Shown here in pieces: positions 1-8,593 of a stretch of 64,000 bases of DNA. The DNA lies in NCBI GenBank assembly GCA_039696685.1, contig CP155566.1, forward strand, positions 1,860,001 to 1,924,000. Direction: 5' to 3'. This DNA comes from Vibrio sp. CDRSL-10 TSBA (GTDB lineage: Bacteria > Pseudomonadota > Gammaproteobacteria > Enterobacterales > Vibrionaceae). Position 1 is the first letter of the stretch. Each line of letters opens with the position of its first letter. The notes below the pieces were generated by a model. That model was given only the letters and a program-made list of their open reading frames with translations. It did no database searches and had not been told where the DNA came from. The position numbers and the translations under genes are program-made.

Positions 1-1
1 T

Positions 2-973
2 GATGTCTCCAGCGACCGTATCGACTACGCGAAATTGCCAGATCACGAGAAACACATTTTTATCTCCAACCTGAAATACCAGACCCTGCTTGACTCAATC
101 CAGGGCCGCAGCCCGAACGTGGCTCTGCTGCCACTGGTCTCTATTCCTGAGCTGGAAACCTGGATTGAAACATGGTCATTCTCTGAAACCATCCACTCTC
201 GTTCGTACACGCACATCATCCGTAACATCGTGAACGATCCTGCATTGGTATTTGACGACATCGTTGAGAATGAGCACATCATCAAGCGCGCGAAAGACAT
301 CGCTCACTTCTACGATGATCTGATCAAAATGAGTAACGACTACCACCGTTACGGTGAAGGTACCCATGAAATCAACGGCGAAACCGTTCACATCACGCTA
401 AACGGCCTAAAGAAAAAGCTGTATCTGTGCCTGATGTCGGTTAACGCGCTGGAAGCGATTCGCTTCTACGTCAGCTTTGCCTGTTCATTCGCTTTTGCCG
501 AACGTGAACTGATGGAAGGTAATGCGAAAATCATCAAGCTGATCGCCCGTGATGAAGCACTGCACCTGACCGGTACTCAGCACATGATCAACCTGCTGCG
601 CAACGGTATGGATGATTTTGCTTTCCTGCAGATCGCTGAAGAGTGTAAGCAAGAGAGTTTTGATCTGTTCAAGGAAGCGGCTGAGCAAGAGAAAGAATGG
701 GCAGAATATCTGTTCAAAGACGGCTCTATGATTGGTCTGAACAAAGACATCCTGTGTCAGTATGTTGAATACATCACCAACATTCGTATGCATGCGGTTG
801 GTCTCGAGCCTGCGTACCCTGGTGCGACCAGCAACCCGATTCCTTGGATCAATGCCTGGTTGTCTTCTGACAACGTTCAGGTTGCGCCACAGGAAGCAGA
901 AATCAGTTCTTACCTTGTCGGTCAAATCGACAACGAAGTCAAAGCCGATGACTTCGAGGGCTTTGAACTGTAA
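2..973 (+). CDS. nrdB: Ribonucleotide reductase class Ia beta subunit (5' truncated by window)
   Basis: Small (R2) subunit of class Ia ribonucleoside-diphosphate reductase, which carries the di-iron centre and tyrosyl radical used by NrdA to make dNTPs. The reading frame is open from base 2, so the N-terminus lies outside the window; the TTG at 35 is an internal Leu codon. Visible R2 motifs are the E-x2-H ligand pair and radical Tyr in [11 protein letters not shown], a second Glu in [10 protein letters not shown], and the E-x2-H ligand pair in [10 protein letters not shown]. The acidic tail ending DDFEGFEL fits the peptide that docks to NrdA. The stop overlaps the next ATG (TAATG), so it is translationally coupled to the ferredoxin gene. 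nrdA is presumably just upstream. Confidence 0.97.
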   Translation, partial: DVSSDRIDYAKLPDHEKHIFISNLKYQTLLDSIQGRSPNVALLPLVSIPELETWIETWSFSETIHSRSYTHIIRNIVNDPALVFDDIVENEHIIKRAKDIAHFYDDLIKMSNDYHRYGEGTHEINGETVHITLNGLKKKLYLCLMSVNALEAIRFYVSFACSFAFAERELMEGNAKIIKLIARDEALHLTGTQHMINLLRNGMDDFAFLQIAEECKQESFDLFKEAAEQEKEWAEYLFKDGSMIGLNKDILCQYVEYITNIRMHAVGLEPAYPGATSNPIPWINAWLSSDNVQVAPQEAEISSYLVGQIDNEVKADDFEGFEL

Positions 974-1251
974 TGGCTTCGATTAAAATCAACAAAATCG
1001 TCAACATTGAGTCTAATCCGTCCAATACGCTGCTCGAAACCATGGAGCAGGCCGGATTGAACCCTGAATACAACTGCCGGGACGGCCATTGTGGCGCCTG
1101 CCGCTGTACTCTGCTATCAGGTGAAGTCGAATACGTTGGTTTTGCTATGGCCTACACGGAAAGTGATGAAATCTTGCCGTGCATCTGTAAGGCCAAAACG
1201 GCTGTAGAGTTGGTCAACGTCAACTATCACGTCAAAGCCAAACGCGCCTAG
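973..1251 (+). CDS. yfaE: 2Fe-2S ferredoxin-like protein, NrdB diferric cofactor maintenance (YfaE)
   Basis: A 92-residue plant-type [2Fe-2S] ferredoxin. Cys35-x4-Cys40-x2-Cys43 and a distal Cys at 70 or 72 (LPCICK) form the cluster motif. In E. coli YfaE supplies electrons to regenerate the diferric-tyrosyl cofactor of NrdB. The overlap with the nrdB stop and the length support the same role here. A strong terminator follows about 50 bp downstream, so this is probably the last gene of the nrdAB-yfaE operon. Confidence 0.93.
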   Translation: MASIKINKIVNIESNPSNTLLETMEQAGLNPEYNCRDGHCGACRCTLLSGEVEYVGFAMAYTESDEILPCICKAKTAVELVNVNYHVKAKRA

Positions 1252-1304
1252 TCGCCACTCAGTGATTTGGCGGTGTCAACGTCCGAACACTGAGCAACGT
1301 AATG

Positions 1305-1335
1305 AAAAAAGCCAGAGTAGTCACTCTGGCTTTTT
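1305..1335 (+). terminator. Intrinsic terminator after yfaE
   Basis: Perfect 8-bp stem GCCAGAGT/ACTCTGGC with a 4-nt loop, flanked by A6 on the left and T5 on the right. It can act in both directions, and ends the nrd operon on the + strand. Confidence 0.9.
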
Positions 1336-1437
1336 AGTTGCGCTTTTTCTTCAACTCGCTGCCTGCCTCGACTCAAATCCATCCTCATACATCTGTTGTC
1401 GTCACTCATTAAAGTGAAGCAATACAGGTTCTTAAGT

Positions 1438-1510
1438 ACAATACTCGCTTTAATTGCCACAATATTAGCTTTAGAGGAACAATATCAGCTTTAGAGAAAC
1501 AATATAAAAT
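1438..1510. repeat. Degenerate tandem repeat, about 20-bp period
   Basis: Three units of 20-21 bp plus a partial fourth, each starting ACAATA: ACAATACTCGCTTTAATTG.., ACAATATTAGCTTTAGAGGA, ACAATATCAGCTTTAGAGAA, ACAATATAAAA. It lies between the yfaE terminator and the 3' end of the minus-strand small gene at 1541. No function can be read from it. Confidence 0.7.
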
Positions 1511-1540
1511 GCAGGCATTAACAGCGGTTGTGTTCCTTCC

Positions 1541-1786
1541 CTACTTAAACTCACCACCTAAAATCTGATCGGCGGTACCCATAGAGACCGACTTATTGGC
1601 GATCTCTCTTCCACCATCATCATAGAGAGACAAACGATAGCCCTGATATTCGATCTGATTACTGTCTGCCGGGGCATGCAACCATAAAGAAACCACATCC
1701 CGATTCACACTCCCTACAGCCTCTCCCAGAATCACTTTCTGACTTGCCACTTCATACCAAACCAAAATCCTTGATTGATGGAACAT
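1541..1786 (-). CDS. Small hypothetical protein
   Basis: An 81-residue protein I do not recognise. It has no signal peptide or membrane segment. The sequence alternates hydrophobic and polar residues (ILVWYEVAS, YRLSLYDDG), suggesting a small beta-rich cytosolic protein. An excellent ribosome binding site (GGGAGG, 6 nt before ATG) argues that it is expressed. It sits alone between the nrd terminator and the CinA-like gene. Confidence 0.6.
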   Translation of the reverse strand: MFHQSRILVWYEVASQKVILGEAVGSVNRDVVSLWLHAPADSNQIEYQGYRLSLYDDGGREIANKSVSMGTADQILGGEFK

Positions 1787-1940
1787 ACCAGCCTCCCGCT
1801 GAAATGGAACACAACAGAGCTTAGTTTAAGTGCAATCACACCAGCGGGATGCCTCAGATCTAAGACAGTTTTAGCATCACTCAATAAATCATGTGCTTAA
1901 CATTTAGATAATTTTGGTATAACTGGAGGGGATAAAATCA

Positions 1941-1981
1941 GATGGGTAATAAGCAAATAATTCAATGCCTTATTACCCATC
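1941..1981. other. 13-bp inverted repeat in the 1787-2087 intergenic region
   Basis: Arms GATGGGTAATAAG and CTTATTACCCATC are perfect complements around a 15-nt loop. The position is between the start of the small gene at 1786 and the end of the CinA-like gene at 2088. No U-tract follows on either strand, so it is not a classical terminator. The rest of the interval is AT-rich, with a loose 15-bp periodicity (CAGTTTATTA-like) at about 1996-2040. Confidence 0.55.
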
Positions 1982-2087
1982 CCATAGATATACAATCAGT
2001 TGTTTATTACTCAGTTTATTAGCACTCAATTTATTGACGTTCGATTCATCACAAATCAGACCTACTGATTGACCGTTAACAGCCTGC

Positions 2088-3329
2088 TCAACCTTTAAGT
2101 ACGTTGGCCGGCAAGTAGAGCTCTTTCAAGGTCGACAGCGAACCATACTGTGCCAGAACATTTTTACCGGACAAATAACGACGCAGCATATCAGCGGCAA
2201 CGGTACCCATCAGCTCCTTTTGTTCCTGAGCGCTGAACGCTCGGCTGAATTTAAACAGTTGCCCCCACTCTCCCTGCGGAGACGAGAGCGCGACACTGAA
2301 TGTGTCGTCATTCAGAGGGCCGGTCACCAGGGCCAGGTCGGTCGTGCATTTATCTTTGGTCGCCCCGGCCAGAGCAAACACCGCAGCGAGCGGGTCTTTT
2401 TCACCCAGTCCGGCGTCCGTACCATGACTCAGAACCCAACTATGGCCACTCAGCACTTCGACCTGCCCATTACTGAGCAACCAGTGCGATAACCAGCCTT
2501 TGGTTGCTTGTTCCGCTATCGACAATGAAAGACCTTTATCGGCCATCAAATGACCAATATGATCCAGCATAGTTTCATCAACACTCACCACATGCTGCTC
2601 CAGGTGGGAATAGATAAGCTGCAGTAATTTCACCCGCGTATCGAGATCACTCTTTGGTCCAAACAGCTTCACCTCAATAAACGGCATGTAGGAACGGTAA
2701 CCCAGCACATAGCCCTGCGGCAGATGCAGTTTATCCAGTTTGTCTGCAATCCCCGATTCAGAGGAGCCAAAGGTATACAAACGACTACACTCCAGCCCGG
2801 CCTGGTCCGGATAGTTACGCTTCAGATCGGGCAGGATCTGCTCAACCACCATACGCTTAAACTCTTTTGGGACACCGGGCGTAAAATAGAACCAGCAATC
2901 GTTAATCTGCATTTTGAAACCACACGCGGTACCGATCGGGTTATCGATAATGGTCGCGTTTTCCGGCAACATCGCCTGCTTAATATTGCTTTCGGGCATG
3001 GTGCGGTTACGGGCTGCATAAAAAGCCTCCAGACGCTCCAGCCACTGCGGGAACAGAACCAGTGGCTGTTCAGCGGCCTGAGATGCCGCAGCCGCACTTA
3101 AATCGTCTGTGGTCGGTCCCAGGCCACCATTCACAATCACAATGTCGTTATTAAAGCTCAGCATCAGCATTTCTTCTGCTAATACAGGCTGTGCATCGCC
3201 GACAGTCGAACGCTTGGATAAAGAAAAGCCGTGTTCAAAAAATTCGCGGGACATCCAGGCTGCATTGGTATCGACGATGTCACCATGCAGTACTTCCTCA
3301 CCGGTACTTAACATTGCTATTTTAAGCAT
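2088..3329 (-). CDS. CinA-like protein (YfaY type, degenerate amidase domain)
   Basis: A 413-residue member of the CinA/NMN deamidase-related family. Residues about 1-170 form a MoCF-binding-like domain (EEVLHGDIVDTNAAWMSREF near the N-terminus; NGGLGPTTDD). Residues about 250-400 correspond to the CinA C-terminal (PncC) domain. The usual AES-x-TGG catalytic segment reads AEQATKG here, so the catalytic Ser is lost and NMN amidase activity is doubtful. This resembles E. coli YfaY, which is also a non-canonical CinA. ATG at 3329 has AAGG 8 nt upstream. Single-gene transcription unit. Confidence 0.85.
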   Translation of the reverse strand: MLKIAMLSTGEEVLHGDIVDTNAAWMSREFFEHGFSLSKRSTVGDAQPVLAEEMLMLSFNNDIVIVNGGLGPTTDDLSAAAASQAAEQPLVLFPQWLERLEAFYAARNRTMPESNIKQAMLPENATIIDNPIGTACGFKMQINDCWFYFTPGVPKEFKRMVVEQILPDLKRNYPDQAGLECSRLYTFGSSESGIADKLDKLHLPQGYVLGYRSYMPFIEVKLFGPKSDLDTRVKLLQLIYSHLEQHVVSVDETMLDHIGHLMADKGLSLSIAEQATKGWLSHWLLSNGQVEVLSGHSWVLSHGTDAGLGEKDPLAAVFALAGATKDKCTTDLALVTGPLNDDTFSVALSSPQGEWGQLFKFSRAFSAQEQKELMGTVAADMLRRYLSGKNVLAQYGSLSTLKELYLPANVLKG

Positions 3330-3425
3330 AGATATAACCTTGTTGTTCTAATTGCGTCTGATAGTACAGACTGCTTGTTGTTTCACTATATCGCCGATCG
3401 ACCGTATCTCTCTATTAGTTTCATG

Positions 3426-3463
3426 TCAATTTGCCAATTTCAAATCAATTTACCAATGTCATA
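3426..3463. repeat. Two-copy 19-bp tandem repeat
   Basis: TCAATTTGCCAATTTCAAA followed directly by TCAATTTACCAATGTCATA, 16 of 19 positions identical. It lies about 100 bp upstream of the CinA-like start. On the opposite strand it contains the core TTGAAATTGG, also present in the 19-bp array at 55806-55900. Confidence 0.55.
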
Positions 3464-3693
3464 TCAGGCGAGGATGCGTCCCGGAGGTCTGATGCCTGGC
3501 GAGTAAGTTACAGAGCCTATCGTTCTAACCGGCAAAAGAACAGGCAGACGATTGCATCATTGCGGCGGACCAACTGAAAAACAATAACGCAACCAAGAAA
3601 AGCGCTCCCAAGCGCAACTGAAGTCAGCGTATGACGGGGAGCTAAACGAGAAGGATTAGAAGACGAGGATGGCAAGAGCAAAGTTAAATAAGC

Positions 3694-3719
3694 AATAAAG
3701 CGCCCGGAGGCGCTTTATT
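3694..3719. terminator. Bidirectional hairpin downstream of gntK
   Basis: Perfect 11-bp stem AATAAAGCGCC/GGCGCTTTATT with a CGGA loop. The A/T-rich stem base gives a short U-rich tail on both strands. It lies 110 bp past the gntK stop (minus strand) and probably ends that operon. Between 3470 and 3690 I see no gene. Confidence 0.65.
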
Positions 3720-3828
3720 ATCGATAAGTCATCGCAGGAGCAGTCTTCACAATAGATATAGAAGTCCGGTCATAAACTGTCTGCTCATATAACCAAGTAT
3801 GCTTATGATCTTACAATGCTTACCGGGA

Positions 3829-4326
3829 TCAGGTTTTGTCCGCAATCACCTGTAGCGCTTTCGCAACCACCTCATCCATCGGCTGGGCAATATCAATAAA
3901 TATCGCTTCATCAGCGCCAGGCTCAATCAGAGTTTCAAACTGGCTACGCAGCATTTTCTCCCCCTGAAAATAGTGGTCTGCACGCTGACTTAAACGCGAC
4001 CAGATAGTGTCGTAATCGCCTTGCAGATAGACGATCACTAACTCGTCATTATTCTCGCGTAAGATATCGCGATACTGCGGCTTAAGCGCCGAGCAGGCTA
4101 TGACCGCTGAGTCATTATCAATAAACAGACGATTCAGCGTTTGCAGCCAACCGTAACGGTCGTCGTCGGTCAGAGGAATGCCCTGACTCATTTTGTCGAC
4201 GTTGTGCTGGGGATGAAAGTCATCACCGTCAAAGAAGGTCAGACCCAGTTGCTGCGCAATCTGGCTGCCAACTGAGCTTTTGCCGCAACCGGATACACCC
4301 ATTACTAAGATTTTTTTCGCTTTCAT
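3829..4326 (-). CDS. gntK: Gluconokinase
   Basis: Phosphorylates D-gluconate to 6-phosphogluconate for the Entner-Doudoroff or pentose phosphate routes. It has 165 residues from the ATG at 4326. A longer reading from 4374 adds 16 residues without a family counterpart, and GGGAAG lies 11 nt before the chosen ATG. The P-loop GVSGCGKS is at residues 10-17, followed by the FFDGDDFHP substrate segment and CSALK, all typical of the shikimate kinase-fold GntK family. It is the last gene of the TRAP transporter operon. Confidence 0.95.
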   Translation of the reverse strand: MKAKKILVMGVSGCGKSSVGSQIAQQLGLTFFDGDDFHPQHNVDKMSQGIPLTDDDRYGWLQTLNRLFIDNDSAVIACSALKPQYRDILRENNDELVIVYLQGDYDTIWSRLSQRADHYFQGEKMLRSQFETLIEPGADEAIFIDIAQPMDEVVAKALQVIADKT

Positions 4327-4395
4327 AGGACAATACTTCCCTGGGCCCCACTCAAATGGGGCCTTTGTGCTCAAATTGAAATTGGTCGCTTTAGG

Positions 4396-5715
4396 TTACT
4401 GCCACCACATCGCGAGTTGTGGGAACACAATAACCAGTCCCAGTACCAGAATTTGCATACAAATAAACGGAATCAGTGATGAGAAAATCAATCCCAGACT
4501 GATGTCCTTCGGCGCTACCGATTTGAGGTAGAAAGCTGCCGGACCGAATGGCGGTGACAGGAAAGAAACCTGCATGTTCAGACAGAACACAACACCAAAC
4601 CAGATTGGGTCATAGCCCAGATTGATGATGATCGGTACGAAAATAGGCATGGTAAGCAGCGCTACCCCTACCCAATCGAGGAACATACCCAGTACCAGAA
4701 GAATCACCATCATAATCAGCAAAGTAGCAATGGCACTGCCACCCGACAGGGCCAGAATCGTCTCTTCAACAAAGTCGATACCGCCCATCAGGTTATACAC
4801 CCCTACCAGCGCTGTCGCACCGATACCGATCCAGATGATCATCCCACAGGTACGCATAGTGGCGATGGCGCTCTCTTTTAGCATCGTCCAACCCATCTCA
4901 CCGCGAATCACCGCACTGAGCATAATACCGACGACACCAAGCGCCGATGCTTCTGTGACCGATGCCACACCGGTGTAAATACTGCCTAATACCACCGCCA
5001 CTGACAGTAACGGGAAAAACAGTGCTTTAAAGTAATTCGGGCGTTCGGTATCTTCTTCCAGCTCCTGCTGATCAAATTCTGGTGCCAGCGAAGGGTTCAG
5101 ATAACAACGAATCAGTACATACGCCACATAACACATCGCCAGAATAAACGCCGGAACAAAGGCGGCTTTAAACAGGTCACCGATTGATACACTGGCGGTC
5201 ATACCATAGATAATCAGGACGATACTTGGCGGCAACATGGTACCCAACGCACCACCGGCACAAGTTGTACCGATAGCCAGTTTGCGGTCATAACCAAGAC
5301 GCAGCATCTGTGGCAGTGCCAGAATACCCAACAGAACGGTTTCACCACCGATAACGCCGGACATTGATGCCAAAAGTACCGCAACCAGTAGTGTTTGTAC
5401 GGCGACACCGCCACGCACACGGCGCCCGACGGATTTCATCGCATCAAATAAATCGCGCGCAATCCCGGAGTGATCCAGCATCGCCGCCATCAGTACAAAC
5501 ATCGGAATAGCCAGGAAAATATAATCCGAAGCGAAGCTGTACATACGGCTGGTGATCAGAGGAATCGCATCGACACCAAACCATCCTAGGGTAAAGAAGA
5601 TGGCAACGAAACCGGTGACGAATGCCAGCTGCATACCTGTCAGCAGCAAGCCGATCATCATCACCAGCATGAGCAGGCTGCCCCATTCAATTCCAATTGA
5701 AGAAAGATCAAACAT
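4396..5715 (-). CDS. TRAP transporter large permease (DctM family), probably gluconate
   Basis: A 439-residue polytopic DctM/SiaM-type membrane protein with about 12 hydrophobic segments, the Na+-coupled transport channel of a tripartite ATP-independent periplasmic system. It overlaps the small permease by 8 bp (start 5715, upstream gene stop 5708) and is followed by gntK 69 bp later. Gluconate as substrate is inferred from gntK and the GntR-type operators upstream of the operon. Confidence 0.92.
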   Translation of the reverse strand: MFDLSSIGIEWGSLLMLVMMIGLLLTGMQLAFVTGFVAIFFTLGWFGVDAIPLITSRMYSFASDYIFLAIPMFVLMAAMLDHSGIARDLFDAMKSVGRRVRGGVAVQTLLVAVLLASMSGVIGGETVLLGILALPQMLRLGYDRKLAIGTTCAGGALGTMLPPSIVLIIYGMTASVSIGDLFKAAFVPAFILAMCYVAYVLIRCYLNPSLAPEFDQQELEEDTERPNYFKALFFPLLSVAVVLGSIYTGVASVTEASALGVVGIMLSAVIRGEMGWTMLKESAIATMRTCGMIIWIGIGATALVGVYNLMGGIDFVEETILALSGGSAIATLLIMMVILLVLGMFLDWVGVALLTMPIFVPIIINLGYDPIWFGVVFCLNMQVSFLSPPFGPAAFYLKSVAPKDISLGLIFSSLIPFICMQILVLGLVIVFPQLAMWWQ

Positions 5716-6265
5716 CGCGCTTTTTCCTTAGGGCTTGAATTTCCTGAATCAGGTGCAACACAAATTGCACGACCAAAATCACCAGTGTGACAAAAATAAC
5801 CGCTTTCAGCAGCGCCGGATAAGGAGGGTTAAAAGCAGAACCTGAGGTCTCCAGACGCATATCGCCCCATGGTGCAAACCAGGAAGCTTCAACAGTAATA
5901 TAAGAGGCATACGCCATCATGCCGGCAAAGGCTAACCCGACAATGTGATGGACTAAATTAAGATAATGACGTGCACTTGGTGACACATGATCATAAATCA
6001 GTACCACACGAACGTGTTTATTGGATGCCATGGCATAGACACCACCAAACACAAATAACGAACCACCGATAAACGCCGCCGTTTCGTGTACCCAGGTGGT
6101 CGGTGAATCAAATACATAACGCATGACGACTTCATAAAAAGAAATCGCAACCGTTACCAGAAACAGCAGACTGAACGCATTACCAGCACGCACAATCCAA
6201 ACGTCCAGCGCGTTTTTAGGCTGCTCATCATGAATAGGCGCAGCCGGTAGCTTATTCTCGCTCAT
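5708..6265 (-). CDS. TRAP transporter small permease (DctQ family)
   Basis: A 185-residue DctQ-type subunit with four hydrophobic segments and the family signature FYEVVMRYVFDSPTTWVHE. The start at MSENKL (ATG at 6265, AGAG upstream) is preferred over a 10-codon longer reading. It stabilises the large permease and docks the periplasmic binding protein. Confidence 0.92.
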   Translation of the reverse strand: MSENKLPAAPIHDEQPKNALDVWIVRAGNAFSLLFLVTVAISFYEVVMRYVFDSPTTWVHETAAFIGGSLFVFGGVYAMASNKHVRVVLIYDHVSPSARHYLNLVHHIVGLAFAGMMAYASYITVEASWFAPWGDMRLETSGSAFNPPYPALLKAVIFVTLVILVVQFVLHLIQEIQALRKKRDV

Positions 6266-6334
6266 AACGAACTCTTGCTTTAACAGAGAGGGCAAAGGCG
6301 CCCTCTCTCAATGGAAAGAAAATATATAGGATAG

Positions 6335-7352
6335 TTATAGAAGATCGTTGTTTTGCAGGAAGGTCGTCACAGAGTCATAGACCTTCTTCGCGTTCGGAGA
6401 ACGCTCTGCAAATACTGCCCACTGATCGCGTGCGATAGCACGGAATTTCTTACGTTCTTCATCAGACCAGTTATGAATGGTAATTTTCGGATTGGCATTG
6501 GCTTCTTTCACCGCTGCCTGGTCGGCAATTTTCAGCTGAGTAGTAATGTCATAAGAGAAATCACGTACTGACGTCACAAGAATTTGTTGCAAGTCTGCCG
6601 GCATTTTTTCCCATTTCTTCTCGCTGATAGAAACATCGATCAGAGGCAGAGAGTGGAAACCCGGTTGAACCGGATGAGCCGCGACATCATTCATCCCTGC
6701 TTTTTGGTTAGTCGAGAATACGGTGTAGTCTGCTGCATCAATAACGCCTTTACTCAGGCCGGTGAATACTTCAGAAACCCGGCAGGTTAACCGGGGTAGC
6801 ACCCGCAGCCGCAAAGACTTGCTGTACCAGACCTTCTGGCGCACGCAGTTTCAGACCTTTCAGATCCGCAACGCCATCAAGCGGCTTCTTAGAGACCAGA
6901 GATTCAACCCCCGTTGTTGAGGCACCAACAAAATGAACGCCGTATGGTTTGTAAAGTTCAGTTAAAAGTTCGTTACCACCACCGTAGTTCATGTATTGCA
7001 GCAGCTGGGTTGTATCTGACCAGGCACCAACCATGTTACCTAGCAGGCCGAAAGCCGGATCCTGACCAGAGAAGAATTCAGTCGCGGTCAGGTGACCATC
7101 CAGAATGCCCATTTTGATCGCACTAAGGGTTTCGGTGTGTTTAACCACTGCCCCAACAGGTAACAGGTCAATATCGATACGACCACCGGACATTTTTTCG
7201 ACCCGCTCGGCCCAGTCTTGCTGAATCTGGAAGTTGCGATCTCCGGATGGATCCGAAGATTGGATTTTCAGTTTGAAATCTGCTGCCATTGCAGACATTG
7301 ATACCAAACCTGTTACCGCTGCGGCGATAATTGTTCTCGTCATAGCTTTCAT
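6335..7352 (-). CDS. TRAP transporter substrate-binding protein (DctP family), frameshifted in this sequence
   Basis: Periplasmic solute receptor of the TRAP system. The N-terminal signal peptide ends at about ..SMSAMAA, followed by DFKLKIQSS. The reading breaks after ..TPVNLPG and continues one frame over at SEVFTGLSKGVIDAADY. Removing one A from GAAAC at 6774-6778 (+ strand) joins both parts into a 338-residue protein of normal DctP length. AAGGA lies 7 nt before the ATG at 7352. First gene of the dctP-Q-M-gntK operon, preceded by two gnt-type operators. Confidence 0.88.
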
Positions 7353-7399
7353 TGAATTATCCTTTCGAGTTTCACGTCTAACACCGGTTTATGAATTTT

Positions 7400-7440
7400 A
7401 TGTTACCGGTAACTTGCGGTGTGAATGTTACTGGTAACTA
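7400..7440 (-). promoter_or_regulatory. Tandem GntR-type operators
   Basis: Two near-palindromes, ATGTTACCGGTAACTT (7400-7415) and ATGTTACTGGTAACTA (7425-7440), 25 bp apart. They match the operator of the LacI-family gluconate repressor GntR (ATGTTA-N4-TAACAT type in E. coli). They sit 48-88 bp upstream of the TRAP receptor start, in the right place to repress the operon. A gntR gene is not in the window. Confidence 0.8.
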
Positions 7441-7452
7441 CCATTGACTGTC

Positions 7453-7468
7453 CATGAAGTTGATCACA
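7453..7468 (-). promoter_or_regulatory. Possible CRP site
   Basis: CATGA-N6-TCACA resembles a CRP site (TGTGA-N6-TCACA) with one good half. It lies just upstream of the gnt operators, where catabolite activation would be expected. Weak match. Confidence 0.3.
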
Positions 7469-7687
7469 GCTTTTAAACATTCATTAACATCCGGCTTACT
7501 GATGTTATTTTTTATAATCACCACAACATAAGCCTTTGTGCAGTTTAGTTAAAATTGCGCACAGCGGTGGATTAATCCAAAATTTTCCACGCTGGTTATC
7601 GAAAAGGTTGATAGCGGTCAATATTTAAACACGCACAACATCTAAACTCTTTAATAACGATGAATTGAATGATGTTCGGAGGTCGGA

Positions 7688-8200
7688 ATGAACAGCACTT
7701 TTATAGTGAACTTTGTTGGTACAGCAACCCCGTCAACGATTAAACAACTTGCAGCAATAACCCATGAGAATGATGGTAAATGGTTAATTAGTAAGGTTAA
7801 TTTTATCGAAGAGCAAGTGGCAGCCGTGATTAAGGTTGAAGTCCCCACTGCGAAAGTTCAAACGGTGAAAGAGGCCTTTCACTCCTACCCTGATTTACTG
7901 GTGCAAATTGTCGACTGTGATACGGCACCTCATCAATCAGACACGATTTATCAGATTCGGCTTGATGCCAATGACCGTTATGGAATTGTTAACGAGATCA
8001 CACATGTGCTGGATAACCAAGGTATCCATATTCTCGATATGGATTGTCAACGGGTATTTATCGCCGGAGGTGGCGGTGTCAGTTCGAGCTTATTTACGGC
8101 TAATTTAGCGATTCGGCTGCCCGCTGAAATAGCAATACAAGACGTCGCTAAGGAACTCGAAGCTCTGAGCGAAGATACCCGCGTAATTATCGAGACATAA
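7688..8200 (+). CDS. ACT-domain protein, GcvR-like glycine cleavage regulator
   Basis: A 170-residue protein with two ACT-like modules: residues about 5-75 (FVGTATPSTIKQLAAITHEN) and about 90-165 (IRLDANDRYGIVNEITHVLD). This is the architecture of GcvR, which modulates GcvA control of the glycine cleavage genes by sensing glycine. A strong GGAGG precedes the ATG. It stands alone with its own terminator. The exact regulatory target here is not shown by the sequence. Confidence 0.78.
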   Translation: MNSTFIVNFVGTATPSTIKQLAAITHENDGKWLISKVNFIEEQVAAVIKVEVPTAKVQTVKEAFHSYPDLLVQIVDCDTAPHQSDTIYQIRLDANDRYGIVNEITHVLDNQGIHILDMDCQRVFIAGGGGVSSSLFTANLAIRLPAEIAIQDVAKELEALSEDTRVIIET

Positions 8201-8593
8201 AACCGACCTCATAATAATTGCGCCCGATAAGGACGTTATAAAATAACAAAAATATAGAATGTATCATTATTCAGGAGGCCGCTGGCCTCCCTTTTTATGA
8301 AAGAAATTCATACACAAAAAATAACATGATGTACGGTTAGAATAATTCACTTATCGAATGCAAATAGTTATTTTTAGCAAATCAATAATGATGAAAATAA
8401 CTGCCAGTATTTTCTTGAAGCAGCTAACAAACCACATTTTTTATATTGATTTTTTTGGAAATTAACTTGATGCTTAGAAACAGAGTTCCAGCAGTAACAA
8501 AGTACTCTGATAGAGCACTTATAATTCTAACAATATTCCTTCTGTACAAAGCCAAAACAAGCATGCTGTCAATCAACGTTGGGTAGGATAAAG
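8201..8593. other. Intergenic region between gcvR-like and chemoreceptor genes
   Basis: Besides the terminator at 8274-8296 the interval is AT-rich. I see no gene, repeat or clear operator. It must contain the chemoreceptor promoter. Confidence 0.5.
8274..8296 (+). terminator. Intrinsic terminator after gcvR-like gene
   Basis: Stem GGAGGCC/GGCCTCC with a GCT loop followed by CTTTTT. Confidence 0.88.

Noticed and set aside
3470..3690. A small RNA gene ending at the hairpin 3694-3719
   Set aside because: There is no promoter I can defend and no known sRNA similarity; the hairpin is well placed to terminate gntK instead.
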